Assembly (NCBI RefSeq): GCF_052065755.1
Contig: NZ_JBQHTK010000004.1
Span: 123,871 to 187,870, forward strand
DNA length: 64,000 nt
Origin: Allocoprococcus sp004560705
Lineage (GTDB): Bacteria > Bacillota > Clostridia > Lachnospirales > Lachnospiraceae
Direction: 5' to 3'
Both the position numbers and the translations under genes were made by a program. Positions 14,994-24,087 of the stretch are shown here, piece by piece. The notes below the pieces were generated by a model. It saw only the letters and a list, made by a program, of their open reading frames with translations, ran no database searches and was not told the origin of the DNA. The stretch's first letter is position 1; the number at the start of each line of letters is the position of its first letter.

Positions 14994-16394
14994 GTGATTC
15001 ATCAGTACCAGAATAACGGATATTTGATCGTGATGGATATCAACAGCGGATGCGTTCATACGGTGGATCAGGCAGCATATGACGTGATTGCATGTCTGAA
15101 TGCAAGGAATGAGAACCAGACAGCCGAGACGCTTCGTCAGGATGAGACCTGGGAGGCAGTGAAAGCGGAGCTGAAGGATAAATATCCGGAAGAAGAATTA
15201 AGAGAAATATTAGAGGATGTGACAGAACTCACGGAGTCGGGGCAGTTATTTGTGAAGGATACTTATGAGCCGCTCATCGGTGAGGTCGTGAAACGCAAGA
15301 CGGTTGTGAAGGCAATGTGCCTGCATATTGCGCATGACTGCAATCTGGCATGCAGATACTGCTTTGCAGAAGAAGGAGAATATCATGGAAGAAGAGCCAT
15401 GATGAGTTTTGAAGTGGGAAAGAAAGCCCTGGATTTCCTGATTGCCAATTCGGGCAGCAGACGTAATCTGGAAGTGGATTTCTTCGGCGGGGAACCGCTG
15501 ATGAACTGGCAGGTTGTCAAGGATCTTGTTGCATACGGAAGAGAACAGGAGAAGATACATAATAAGCATTTTCGTTTTACAGTGACGACGAATGGTGTTC
15601 TGCTGAATGATGAGATCCAGGAGTTTATCAATAAAGAGATGGATAACGTGGTCATGAGTCTCGACGGAAGAAAAGAAGTCAATGACCGTATGAGACCGTT
15701 CCGAAACGGGAAGGGCAGTTATGATCTGATCGTGCCGAAATTCCAGAAACTTGCGGATTCCAGAAATCAGGAGCGTTACTATATCCGGGGAACATTTACC
15801 AGAAATAATCTGGACTTCTCCGAGGATGTAAAGCATTTTGCAGAGCTTGGGTTCAAACAGATGTCCATCGAACCGGTTGTCGGGGATGCTTCGGATCCGT
15901 ATGCGATCCGTGAAGAGGATCTGCCGAAGATTTTTGAAGAATATGATAAGCTGGCGCAGTTCGTGATTGAGAAGGAAAGAAAGGGCGAAGGCTTTAATTT
16001 CTTCCATTTTATGATCGATCTGGAAGGCGGACCGTGCCTGTATAAGAGATTGTCCGGATGCGGATCCGGAACAGAGTATTTGTCGGTAACTCCGTGGGGC
16101 GATCTCTATCCGTGCCATCAGTTTGTCGGAGATGAAGATTTCCTGATGGGAAATGTGGATGAAGGAATTACAAAACCGGAGATTGCGGACGCATTCCGGT
16201 GCTGTAATGTATATACCAAGGAAAAATGCAAGAAATGTTTTGCCAGATTCTATTGCAGCGGAGGCTGTATGGCGAATGCATATAAATATGCAGGCGGTCT
16301 GAACGACTCCTATGACATCGGATGCGAGATGGAGCGTAAGCGGGTAGAATGTGCAATCATGATAAAGGCTGCTTTGGCAGAAGAAAGGAAGTAG
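14994..16394 (+). CDS. scfB: SCIFF radical-SAM maturase
   Basis: Radical S-adenosylmethionine enzyme with SPASM domain that installs thioether bonds in SCIFF. The radical cluster motif CNLACRYC gives Cys116, Cys120 and Cys123. Auxiliary [4Fe-4S] cluster ligands are in the C-terminal part: GPCLYKRLSGCG, LYPCHQFVG and CxxCxxxxCSGGC around residues 400-425. The N-terminal about 90 residues form the peptide-recognition (RRE-like) region. Length 466 aa matches the family. It starts at GTG 14994 with AAAGGGG upstream; no ATG fits. Only 3 bases separate it from secDF, so enzyme and translocase are co-translated. Confidence 0.95.
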   Translation: MIHQYQNNGYLIVMDINSGCVHTVDQAAYDVIACLNARNENQTAETLRQDETWEAVKAELKDKYPEEELREILEDVTELTESGQLFVKDTYEPLIGEVVKRKTVVKAMCLHIAHDCNLACRYCFAEEGEYHGRRAMMSFEVGKKALDFLIANSGSRRNLEVDFFGGEPLMNWQVVKDLVAYGREQEKIHNKHFRFTVTTNGVLLNDEIQEFINKEMDNVVMSLDGRKEVNDRMRPFRNGKGSYDLIVPKFQKLADSRNQERYYIRGTFTRNNLDFSEDVKHFAELGFKQMSIEPVVGDASDPYAIREEDLPKIFEEYDKLAQFVIEKERKGEGFNFFHFMIDLEGGPCLYKRLSGCGSGTEYLSVTPWGDLYPCHQFVGDEDFLMGNVDEGITKPEIADAFRCCNVYTKEKCKKCFARFYCSGGCMANAYKYAGGLNDSYDIGCEMERKRVECAIMIKAALAEERK

Positions 16395-16397
16395 GAC

Positions 16398-18572
16398 ATG
16401 AAGAAAAGTAAAGGTATTATCAGCCTTGTTCTGATTGCGGCACTTATGGGACTGCTTGGATTTACCTGTGTTCAGGGATTTGGATCTTCTCATTCCGGTG
16501 CCGCAAAGAACATCAACCTGGGTCTTGATCTTGCCGGTGGTGTCAGCATTACCTATCAGGCAAAAGACAAGAATCCGACCAAAGAAGAGATGGCAGATAC
16601 CATCTACAAATTACAGAAACGTGTGGAACAGTACAGTACAGAGGCTTCTGTTTATCAGGAAGGCGATGACCGGATCAGCATTGAGATTCCGGGTGTTTCC
16701 GATGCAAATACTGTTCTGGAAGAACTCGGAAAACCGGGCTCACTGGAATTCCAGGATCCGAACGGAGAAGTCGTATTAAGTGGTTCTGATGTGAAGAGTG
16801 CTCAGGCACAGACTCAGCAGAACAGCACGACAAAGAATAATGAGTATGTTGTGGCTCTGGAGCTTACGGACGAAGGCGCAGAGAAATTTGCAAAGGCAAC
16901 GGAAGAAAATCTTGGAAAGCAGATCGCCATTGTTTATGATGGCGAAACGATCAGTGCACCGGTGGTTAATTCTGTGATTGAAAATGGACAGGCTGTCATC
17001 GAAGGTATGGCAGATTATGAGGAAGCTGACACACTTGCTTCAACGATCCGAATCGGTGGACTGAAGCTGGAACTGGAAGAACTCCGTTCCAATGTAGTGG
17101 GGGCACAGCTTGGTGAGGAAGCAATCAGTACAAGCTTGAAAGCAGGAGCGATCGGTCTTGCGTTAGTCTTTATCTTCATGTGTATTGTATACCTGCTTCC
17201 TGGTTTTGCTGCAGGACTTGCACTGCTCATTTATACAGGACTGGTCATTGTACTTTTGAACGCATTTGACATTACACTGACTCTTCCTGGAATCGCAGGT
17301 ATTATCCTCGGTATCGGTATGGCAGTTGATGCGAATGTTATTATCTTCGCGCGTGTGAGGGAAGAGATTGCTGCCGGAGTGAGTGTGAGATCATCACTCA
17401 GAAACGGATTTAAGAAGGCAATGTCCGCGATCGTGGATGGTAACGTGACTACTTTGATCGCGGCAATCGTACTGGGACTTAAGGGCTCCGGTTCTGTCAA
17501 AGGATTTGCTCAGACACTTGCTCTTGGTATCGTGATTTCCATGTTCACAGCACTTGTGATCACTCGAGTAATTGTATTTTCCTTCTATGCAATTGGAATC
17601 CGTGATGAGAAATTCTATGCAAAAAAGAAGAAAGAGACAAAGGTATTCAATTTCCTTGGCAAAAAGAATCTTTGTTTCGCAATTTCGATTGCAGTCATTG
17701 CGGTTGGCCTGATTACAATGGGGGTGCAGTCAGCAGGCGGAAATGGCTCTCTGAATTACAGCTTGGAATTTAAGGGTGGTACGGCTACCAATGTGACCTT
17801 CAATGAAGATTATGATATCAAGGAAATTGATTCTCTCATCGTACCGGTTGTAGAAGAGGTGACCGGCGATAAGAATGTTCAGACGCAGAAGGTGAAAGAC
17901 AGCACACAGGTGATCATTAAGACTACGACATTGGATCTGGAACAGAGAGAAGCGTTGAATCAGGCACTTGTAGATAAATTCGGAGTAGATGAATCTCTGA
18001 TTACAGCAGAAAATATCAGTTCTACTGTCAGCAAAGAGATGAGAACGGATGCGATCATCGCGGTAATTATCGCTACGATCTGTATGCTGATCTACATCTG
18101 GTTCCGTTTCAAAGACATCCGTTTCGCAACCAGCGCGGTTATCGCACTTTTGCACGATGTTCTTGTAGTACTGGCTTTCTACGCAGTGGCAAGAGTCTCC
18201 GTAGGAAATACATTCATCGCATGTATGCTTACTATTGTCGGATACTCCATCAATGCGACGATCGTTATATTCGACCGTATCCGTGAAGAAATACATTTGA
18301 AGAAACGGGATGAAAGCCTGGCAGACGTAGTAAATAAGAGTATCACCAATACACTTACCAGAAGTATTTATACTTCACTCACTACCTTTGTCATGGTTGC
18401 AGTGATCTACATCCTGGGCGTAAGTTCGATTAAGGAATTCGCAAGCCCTCTGATGGTAGGTATCGTATGCGGCGGATATTCTTCTGTATGCATCACAGGA
18501 GCCCTGTGGTATATGATGAAGACCAAATGGAAGAAGAAAGAAGTTCCGGCAGGCGGAAAGAAGAAAAAATAA
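16398..18572 (+). CDS. secDF: Protein translocase subunit SecDF (fused)
   Basis: Proton-driven accessory of the Sec translocon, pulling exported proteins across the membrane. One 724-residue chain holds SecD (about 1-405, with LGLDLAGGVSITYQ after the first helix) and SecF (about 415-715, with YSLEFKGGTATNVTF). Twelve membrane helices are expected. Conserved GIGMAVDANVIIFARVREE and the SecF counterpart YSINATIVIFDRIREE are both present, marking the two transmembrane halves. The tail is Lys-rich. It sits directly behind scfB, an arrangement typical of Clostridia. A strong terminator follows. Confidence 0.97.
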   Translation: MKKSKGIISLVLIAALMGLLGFTCVQGFGSSHSGAAKNINLGLDLAGGVSITYQAKDKNPTKEEMADTIYKLQKRVEQYSTEASVYQEGDDRISIEIPGVSDANTVLEELGKPGSLEFQDPNGEVVLSGSDVKSAQAQTQQNSTTKNNEYVVALELTDEGAEKFAKATEENLGKQIAIVYDGETISAPVVNSVIENGQAVIEGMADYEEADTLASTIRIGGLKLELEELRSNVVGAQLGEEAISTSLKAGAIGLALVFIFMCIVYLLPGFAAGLALLIYTGLVIVLLNAFDITLTLPGIAGIILGIGMAVDANVIIFARVREEIAAGVSVRSSLRNGFKKAMSAIVDGNVTTLIAAIVLGLKGSGSVKGFAQTLALGIVISMFTALVITRVIVFSFYAIGIRDEKFYAKKKKETKVFNFLGKKNLCFAISIAVIAVGLITMGVQSAGGNGSLNYSLEFKGGTATNVTFNEDYDIKEIDSLIVPVVEEVTGDKNVQTQKVKDSTQVIIKTTTLDLEQREALNQALVDKFGVDESLITAENISSTVSKEMRTDAIIAVIIATICMLIYIWFRFKDIRFATSAVIALLHDVLVVLAFYAVARVSVGNTFIACMLTIVGYSINATIVIFDRIREEIHLKKRDESLADVVNKSITNTLTRSIYTSLTTFVMVAVIYILGVSSIKEFASPLMVGIVCGGYSSVCITGALWYMMKTKWKKKEVPAGGKKKK

Positions 18573-18596
18573 ATTGTATTATGAAATTTGATAGAG

Positions 18597-18626
18597 AAAA
18601 GGTGTTGGAGTTTTCCGACACCTTTT
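18597..18626 (+). terminator. Terminator after secDF
   Basis: AAAAGGTGTTGGA (18597-18609) pairs with TCCGACACCTTTT (18614-18626) with one G-T pair and a GTTT loop, ending in T4. The RecJ-like gene starts 36 bases later, so it may be attenuated rather than separate. Confidence 0.8.
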
Positions 18627-18662
18627 CCATATATCAGGATAAGATTGAAAGGAAACGATAAG

Positions 18663-20444
18663 ATGGAAAACTGGGTACTTTTGAGAAAAGGTGCGGATTT
18701 TGCACATATCAGTGAGAAATTTCATATCAGTCCGCGAATCGCTTCACTGATTCGAAACAGAGATGTCATCGGGGATGAGGCGATTGCGAAATATTTGAAC
18801 GGAACGATTGCGGATCTCTATGATGGAATGCTGATGAAGGATATGGATAAGGCTGTCAATGTCCTTGTGGAGCGGATCCGGGCAGAAAAGCGTATCCGTG
18901 TTATCGGGGATTATGACATAGACGGAATACAGTCGACCTACATTCTCCTGGAAGGGTTCCGTTATCTGGGAGCTGATGTGGACAGTGATATTCCGGATCG
19001 AATGAAAGACGGATATGGATTAAATCGCCACCTGATCGACCGGGCACTTGACGCGGATGTTGACACCATTGTGACCTGCGACAATGGGATTGCGGCGGCA
19101 GAAGAAATAGCTTATGCAAAAAGCATGGGGATGACGGTGGTTGTGACAGATCATCATGAAGTACCTTATCGCGAAGAGGAAGGCGAAAGAGCATATCTTC
19201 TCCCGGAGGCGGATGCGGTTGTTGATCCCAAAAGAGCGGATTGTCTGTATCCATTTAAAGGTCTCTGCGGAGCTGCAGTCGCCTATAAGCTTGTGGAAGC
19301 ATTGGCAGAAGCAATGGACAGTGATGTATGTGAGTTGGATTATTTGATGGAAAATGTCGCCATTGCCACGGTTGGAGATGTGGTGGATCTCGTGGATGAA
19401 AATCGTATTTTCGTAAAGCAGGGCCTGGAAATGCTGAAGCGTACGAAGAATAAGGGATTAAAAGCGCTGATTGAATGTACAGGAGTCAATGCTGCGAACC
19501 TGAATACCTATCATATTGGATTTGTCCTGGGACCGTGCATGAATGCAAGCGGCCGTCTGGATACAGCGAAGCGGGCGCTGGAGCTTTTGGAAGCAAGAAC
19601 GCAGAAAGAGGCAGATGTGCTGGCAGGGGATTTGAAGGCTTTGAATGACAGCAGAAAGGACATGACGGCCCAGGCGGTGGAGGAAGCGTTTATTCAGGTT
19701 GAGAATACGGAGATCCGGGATGATGATGTTCTGGTAATCTATCTTCCGCAGTGTCATGAGAGTCTTGCGGGAATCGTGGCAGGAAGAGTCAGGGAGAAAT
19801 ATTACCGACCGGTGTTTGTCCTGACCCGCGCCCAGGAAGGGCTGAAAGGATCCGGTCGATCAATTGAGACATGGCACATGTATGAAGGATTGAATCGCTG
19901 TGCGCATCTTCTGACGCGGTTTGGCGGACATAAGATGGCGGCAGGTCTCTCGCTTCCGGAAGAGAATCTGGAGCAGTTCCGCCAGGAGATCAACCGGAAA
20001 TCACAGCTATCAGAGGAAGACCTCGTGGAAAAGATACAGATTGATATGCAGCTTCCTTTTTCTGCGGTGACGGAGAAATTTGTCGGAGATATAAAGGTTC
20101 TGGAACCATTCGGAAAGGCTAACGCGAAGCCGCTGTTTGCAGAACGAAAAGTACATGTTCTTGGAGCGCGGATCCTGGGAAAAAATCGGAATGTGTTGAA
20201 ACTTCGCGTGGAAGATACGAACGGAACCGGGATCGATGCAATGTATTTCGGTGATATAGAAGGCTTTTTGAATTATATAAAACAGAAGTTCGGGGATCGG
20301 GCATATCAGGATATGCTGAGCGGCAGGAATGTGCCAAGAAACCGTGCAGAGAAGGGAATCGAAATGGCATTTACATATTATCCCGATATCAATGAATACC
20401 AGGGAATAAAAACTCCACAGATTGTGATTCAAAATTATAAATAG
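18663..20444 (+). CDS. recJ: RecJ-like single-stranded-DNA exonuclease (DHH family)
   Basis: DHH/DHHA1 phosphoesterase of RecJ type, a 5'-3' ssDNA exonuclease in recombination and mismatch repair. Motif I GDYDIDGI lies at 82-89 and the DHH motif (TDHHE) at about 162-166. Further motifs include a GPCMNASGRLDTA segment near 300 and a DHHA1-type GSGRSIETWHMYEGL near 395, with GGHKMAAGLSL near 418. At 593 aa it is close to the usual core length. An upstream in-frame ATG (18588) lies within the terminator, so ATG 18663 after AAAGGAAA is preferred. Co-location with apt and relA downstream is common in this group. Confidence 0.9.
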   Translation: MENWVLLRKGADFAHISEKFHISPRIASLIRNRDVIGDEAIAKYLNGTIADLYDGMLMKDMDKAVNVLVERIRAEKRIRVIGDYDIDGIQSTYILLEGFRYLGADVDSDIPDRMKDGYGLNRHLIDRALDADVDTIVTCDNGIAAAEEIAYAKSMGMTVVVTDHHEVPYREEEGERAYLLPEADAVVDPKRADCLYPFKGLCGAAVAYKLVEALAEAMDSDVCELDYLMENVAIATVGDVVDLVDENRIFVKQGLEMLKRTKNKGLKALIECTGVNAANLNTYHIGFVLGPCMNASGRLDTAKRALELLEARTQKEADVLAGDLKALNDSRKDMTAQAVEEAFIQVENTEIRDDDVLVIYLPQCHESLAGIVAGRVREKYYRPVFVLTRAQEGLKGSGRSIETWHMYEGLNRCAHLLTRFGGHKMAAGLSLPEENLEQFRQEINRKSQLSEEDLVEKIQIDMQLPFSAVTEKFVGDIKVLEPFGKANAKPLFAERKVHVLGARILGKNRNVLKLRVEDTNGTGIDAMYFGDIEGFLNYIKQKFGDRAYQDMLSGRNVPRNRAEKGIEMAFTYYPDINEYQGIKTPQIVIQNYK

Positions 20445-20447
20445 ATT

Positions 20448-20475
20448 TTGAAAATTCAGAATTTTGTGATATAAT
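20448..20475 (+). promoter_or_regulatory. Promoter of apt-relA
   Basis: -35 TTGAAA (20448-20453), 16-bp spacer, -10 TATAAT (20470-20475), about 40 bases before the apt start. Confidence 0.7.
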
Positions 20476-20515
20476 TAATAATATTTTATTATGCGTACAA
20501 AGGGTGGAAGGTTTC

Positions 20516-21040
20516 ATGAAAAAGTTAGAAGATTATGTAGTAAGTATTCCGGATTTCCCGCAGGAGGGAATTATTTTCAGAGACGTGACAAGTGTATTGG
20601 AAAATGCGGATGGACTTCATCTTGCAATTGATGGTCTGGAAGAAAAAATAGGTGACAGAGAATTTGATGTGATTGTCGGACCGGAATCCAGAGGTTTCAT
20701 TTTCGGAATGCCGATCGCGTACAACCATCACAAGGCATTTGTGCCGGTGCGAAAGAAGGGAAAACTTCCATGTGAGACGATATCTGCTTCCTATGAGCTG
20801 GAGTACGGCACCGCGGAAATCGAGATTCACAAGCGCTCCATCAAGCCGGGAGATAAAGTGATCATAGTGGATGATCTTCTTGCAACAGGAGGAACCGCAG
20901 AAGCAATCATTAAGCTGGTCGAGGAACTGGGCGGAGAAGTTGTAGGCTTTCTTTGTCTGATTGAGCTGGAAGGATTGAAGGGACGGAGCAAACTGGAAGG
21001 TTATCCGGTTGAGTCCGTAATCCAATATCCCGGAAACTAA
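20516..21040 (+). CDS. apt: Adenine phosphoribosyltransferase
   Basis: Converts adenine and PRPP to AMP in purine salvage. MKKLEDYVVSIPDFPQEGII is the usual N-terminus; ESRGFIFGMPIA and the PRPP-binding VIIVDDLLATGGTAEA (about 119-134) are both present. Length 174 aa. A GTG four codons upstream is in frame, but the ATG at 20516 is better spaced from GGTGGAAGG. It precedes relA by 20 bases, the apt-relA pair being conserved across Firmicutes. Confidence 0.96.
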   Translation: MKKLEDYVVSIPDFPQEGIIFRDVTSVLENADGLHLAIDGLEEKIGDREFDVIVGPESRGFIFGMPIAYNHHKAFVPVRKKGKLPCETISASYELEYGTAEIEIHKRSIKPGDKVIIVDDLLATGGTAEAIIKLVEELGGEVVGFLCLIELEGLKGRSKLEGYPVESVIQYPGN

Positions 21041-21059
21041 GGAAAAGGAGGGGGAAGAT

Positions 21060-23384
21060 ATGGCAGATGGATGGGACATCAGTCAGGAGCCGCTGATTGA
21101 AGCGAGTAATAAAAAACTGGATATCGTCGATGGCCATGCGGTAAAGGCACCTGCAGACTATCAGAACCCGGATGAATTGTATAATAGTTTAATTGCGCGG
21201 ATTCAGAAATATCATCCGTCGGCGGACATCTCAATGGTCGAAAAAGCATATTGTATCGCGAAAAACGCGCATGAAGGTCAGAAGAGAAAGTCCGGGGAAG
21301 CCTATATCATTCATCCGCTCTGGGTTGGAATCATTCTGGCGCAGCTGGAGATGGATAAGGAGACGATCACAGCAGGAATCCTTCACGATGTTGTGGAAGA
21401 TACGGTCATGACGTATGATGAGATCAAGGAAGAATTCGGAGACGAAGTCGCACTTCTGGTGGACGGTGTGACGAAGCTGGGACAGTTATCCTATTCGGCG
21501 GATAAGCTGGATGTTCAGGCGGAGAACCTTAGGAAAATGTTCCTTGCTATGGCAAAAGATATCCGCGTTATCATTATTAAACTTGCAGACCGTCTGCATA
21601 ATATGCGGACTCTGCAGTATATGCGGCCGGAGAAGCAGAAGGAAAAGGCGAAAGAGACCATGGACATCTACGCGCCGATCGCGCAGAGGCTTGGTATTTC
21701 TAAAATAAAGACAGAGTTGGATGACCTGGCACTGAAATACTCTCAACCGGAAGTATTCTATGATCTGGTGAAACAGATCAATGCGAGAAAGACAGAGAGA
21801 GAGGAGTTCGTTCAGCAGATCGTGGATGAGGTCTCCGCTCATATGGAAAATGCGAACATTGAGGCGGAAGTCAACGGTCGAGTGAAACATTTCTTCAGTA
21901 TATATAAAAAGATGGTCAACCAGGATAAAACCGTGGATCAGATCTATGATCTGTTCGCAGTCCGGATCATTGTAGATTCTGTGAAAGACTGTTACGCTGC
22001 GCTGGGAGTCATTCACGAGATGTACACACCGGTTCCGGGAAGATTCAAGGATTATATTGCTATGCCGAAGGCAAATATGTATCAGTCGCTTCACACGACT
22101 TTGATGAGCTCGGTCGGCCAGCCGTTTGAAATTCAGATCCGAACCAAAGAGATGCACAAAACGGCAGAATATGGTATTGCCGCACACTGGAAATATAAGG
22201 AATCAAATGACGGTAAGAAGAGCGTAGAAGCGAAGGAAGAGGAGAAGCTGAGTTGGCTCAGACAGATCCTGGAGTGGCAGAAAGATATGTCCGACAACCG
22301 GGAATTTATGAACCTCCTCAAAGGAGATCTGGACCTGTTTGCGGAGGATGTATATTGCTTTACCCCGAACGGAGACGTGAAGAACCTTCCGAATGGTTCT
22401 ACGCCGATTGACTTTGCCTATGCGATCCACACTGCAGTCGGCAATAAAATGGTCGGTGCGCGTGTGAACGGTAAGCTGGTCAATATTGATTATAAGATAC
22501 AAAACGGTGACAGGATCGAGATCCTGACTTCACAGAATTCCAAAGGTCCCAGCCGGGACTGGCTGAATATCGTCAAAAGTACACAGGCGAAGAACAAGAT
22601 CAATCAGTGGTTCAAGAAAGAGTTCCGCGAAGAAAATATTGTACGCGGAAAAGAAATGATGTTGGCCTACAGCAAGGCGAAAGGATTTGTACTGACTGAT
22701 CTTTTGAAGCCGAAATACATGCAGATCGTGCAGGAAAAATACGGATTTCGTGACTGGGATTCTATTCTGGCGGCGGTCGGACACGGCGGCCTGAAAGAAG
22801 GTCAGGTGATCAACCGTCTTGTTGAAGAATACGGCAAGGATCACAAAAAAGAGATCACCGACGAGATCGTAATGGAAAAGATCGCGGAGGCATCCAAGAA
22901 TAAGGTTCACATTGCAAAATCGAAAAGTGGAATCGTTGTTAAGGGAATTGACGATATGGCAGTGCGCTTTTCCAGATGCTGTAATCCTGTTCCGGGTGAC
23001 GAGATCGTCGGATTTATCACTCGAGGCCGCGGTATGTCGATCCATCGGACGGATTGTGTGAATATGATTCATTTATCAGAGCCGGAACGTGCACGACTAA
23101 TACCGGCTGAGTGGGAAAAACCGGCGGACGGTGAAGGCAACGGAAGCTATCTGGCCGAAATCAAGATGTATGCAAATGACCGTCAGGGATTGCTGATGGA
23201 TATGTCCAAAGTCCTGACGGAAATGAATATTGATGTGAAGTCTATGAATGTGCGCACCAGCAAGCAGGGAACGGCAACGATCGAAGCAGGTTTTGTCGTA
23301 CATGGGCGTGAGGAACTGGCGAAAGTGATTGAAAAGCTCCGTCAGCTTCAAGGTGTGCTGGATATTGAACGTGCAGTCGGTTAA
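21060..23384 (+). CDS. relA: Bifunctional (p)ppGpp synthetase/hydrolase
   Basis: Rel enzyme of the stringent response (774 aa). Domains in order: HD hydrolase with AGILHDVVEDT (about 105-115), so hydrolysis is probably retained; synthetase around 235-360 with RFKDYIAMPKANMYQSLHT; TGS domain with FTPNGDVKNLPNGSTPIDFA (about 434-453); a zinc-finger-like region with RCCNPVPGDEIVGF (about 640); and a C-terminal ACT domain (about 698-774). All parts of a full-length Rel are present. RBS AAGGAGG. Followed by an MBL hydrolase gene 33 bases later, again the common clostridial order. Confidence 0.96.
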   Translation: MADGWDISQEPLIEASNKKLDIVDGHAVKAPADYQNPDELYNSLIARIQKYHPSADISMVEKAYCIAKNAHEGQKRKSGEAYIIHPLWVGIILAQLEMDKETITAGILHDVVEDTVMTYDEIKEEFGDEVALLVDGVTKLGQLSYSADKLDVQAENLRKMFLAMAKDIRVIIIKLADRLHNMRTLQYMRPEKQKEKAKETMDIYAPIAQRLGISKIKTELDDLALKYSQPEVFYDLVKQINARKTEREEFVQQIVDEVSAHMENANIEAEVNGRVKHFFSIYKKMVNQDKTVDQIYDLFAVRIIVDSVKDCYAALGVIHEMYTPVPGRFKDYIAMPKANMYQSLHTTLMSSVGQPFEIQIRTKEMHKTAEYGIAAHWKYKESNDGKKSVEAKEEEKLSWLRQILEWQKDMSDNREFMNLLKGDLDLFAEDVYCFTPNGDVKNLPNGSTPIDFAYAIHTAVGNKMVGARVNGKLVNIDYKIQNGDRIEILTSQNSKGPSRDWLNIVKSTQAKNKINQWFKKEFREENIVRGKEMMLAYSKAKGFVLTDLLKPKYMQIVQEKYGFRDWDSILAAVGHGGLKEGQVINRLVEEYGKDHKKEITDEIVMEKIAEASKNKVHIAKSKSGIVVKGIDDMAVRFSRCCNPVPGDEIVGFITRGRGMSIHRTDCVNMIHLSEPERARLIPAEWEKPADGEGNGSYLAEIKMYANDRQGLLMDMSKVLTEMNIDVKSMNVRTSKQGTATIEAGFVVHGREELAKVIEKLRQLQGVLDIERAVG

Positions 23385-23417
23385 ATAGAAAATATATCGT
23401 AAGAAGAGGATATGAAT

Positions 23418-24041
23418 ATGAAAATAGAGAAGTTTGTAACAGGTATTATCAGTACCAATTGTTATATTCTGTCAAATGAAGACACGAAGGAAGCGGTCAT
23501 CGTTGATCCGGCGAATCTTTCACGGAAAATGGTGAGTTATATGGAAGAGGAACAATTAAAACCCAAAGCCATCCTTCTGACGCATGCGCATTTTGATCAT
23601 ATTATGGGAATTGATAAGATTATAGCCATGTTTGGGGAAATCCCGGTTTATGTGGAAGAAAATGATCTGGACCTCCTTCACAAAGCGGAACTGAACGAAT
23701 CTACGACCTATACGGCGGGATACAGCTATGCAGGCGGTGAGGTGATTCATGACAAAGATGTGCTGTCGTTGATCGGATATGAATTTCAGGTGATTCATAC
23801 ACCGGGACATACGGCAGGAGGTGTCTGTTATTATGTGAAAGATGCAAATGTACTTTTCAGCGGAGACACGCTGTTCTGCTGCTCCGTGGGAAGATCTGAT
23901 TTCGCGACGAGCAGTACTTCGGATCTGATCCGTTCGATTAAGGAGAAGCTGTTCCTTCTCCCGGACGAGACGATCGTGTATCCGGGACATATGGGTGCAA
24001 CAACGATTGGGAATGAAAAGGTAAATAATCCTTATGTGTAA
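23418..24041 (+). CDS. Metallo-beta-lactamase-fold hydrolase (glyoxalase II-like)
   Basis: A 207-residue cytoplasmic MBL-fold protein. The metal motif THAHFDHIMG (HxHxDH, about 55-64), HTPGHTAGG (about 127) and the later YPGHMG His complete a binuclear site. It belongs to the YcbL/glyoxalase II-like group often found between rel and hemZ in Clostridia. The true substrate is unknown; thioester hydrolysis is a family-based guess. Of two ATGs (23412 and 23418) the second is 7 bases after AGAGGA and is preferred. Confidence 0.85.
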   Translation: MKIEKFVTGIISTNCYILSNEDTKEAVIVDPANLSRKMVSYMEEEQLKPKAILLTHAHFDHIMGIDKIIAMFGEIPVYVEENDLDLLHKAELNESTTYTAGYSYAGGEVIHDKDVLSLIGYEFQVIHTPGHTAGGVCYYVKDANVLFSGDTLFCCSVGRSDFATSSTSDLIRSIKEKLFLLPDETIVYPGHMGATTIGNEKVNNPYV

Positions 24042-24087
24042 CATGAAAATGGATAGAAAAACACAGGCAGAAGAGGTTTAATAAGGC

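Noticed and set aside
15246..16493. 415-codon minus-strand open frame over the SCIFF maturase
   Set aside because: Pure shadow of scfB, whose motifs and RBS are clear.
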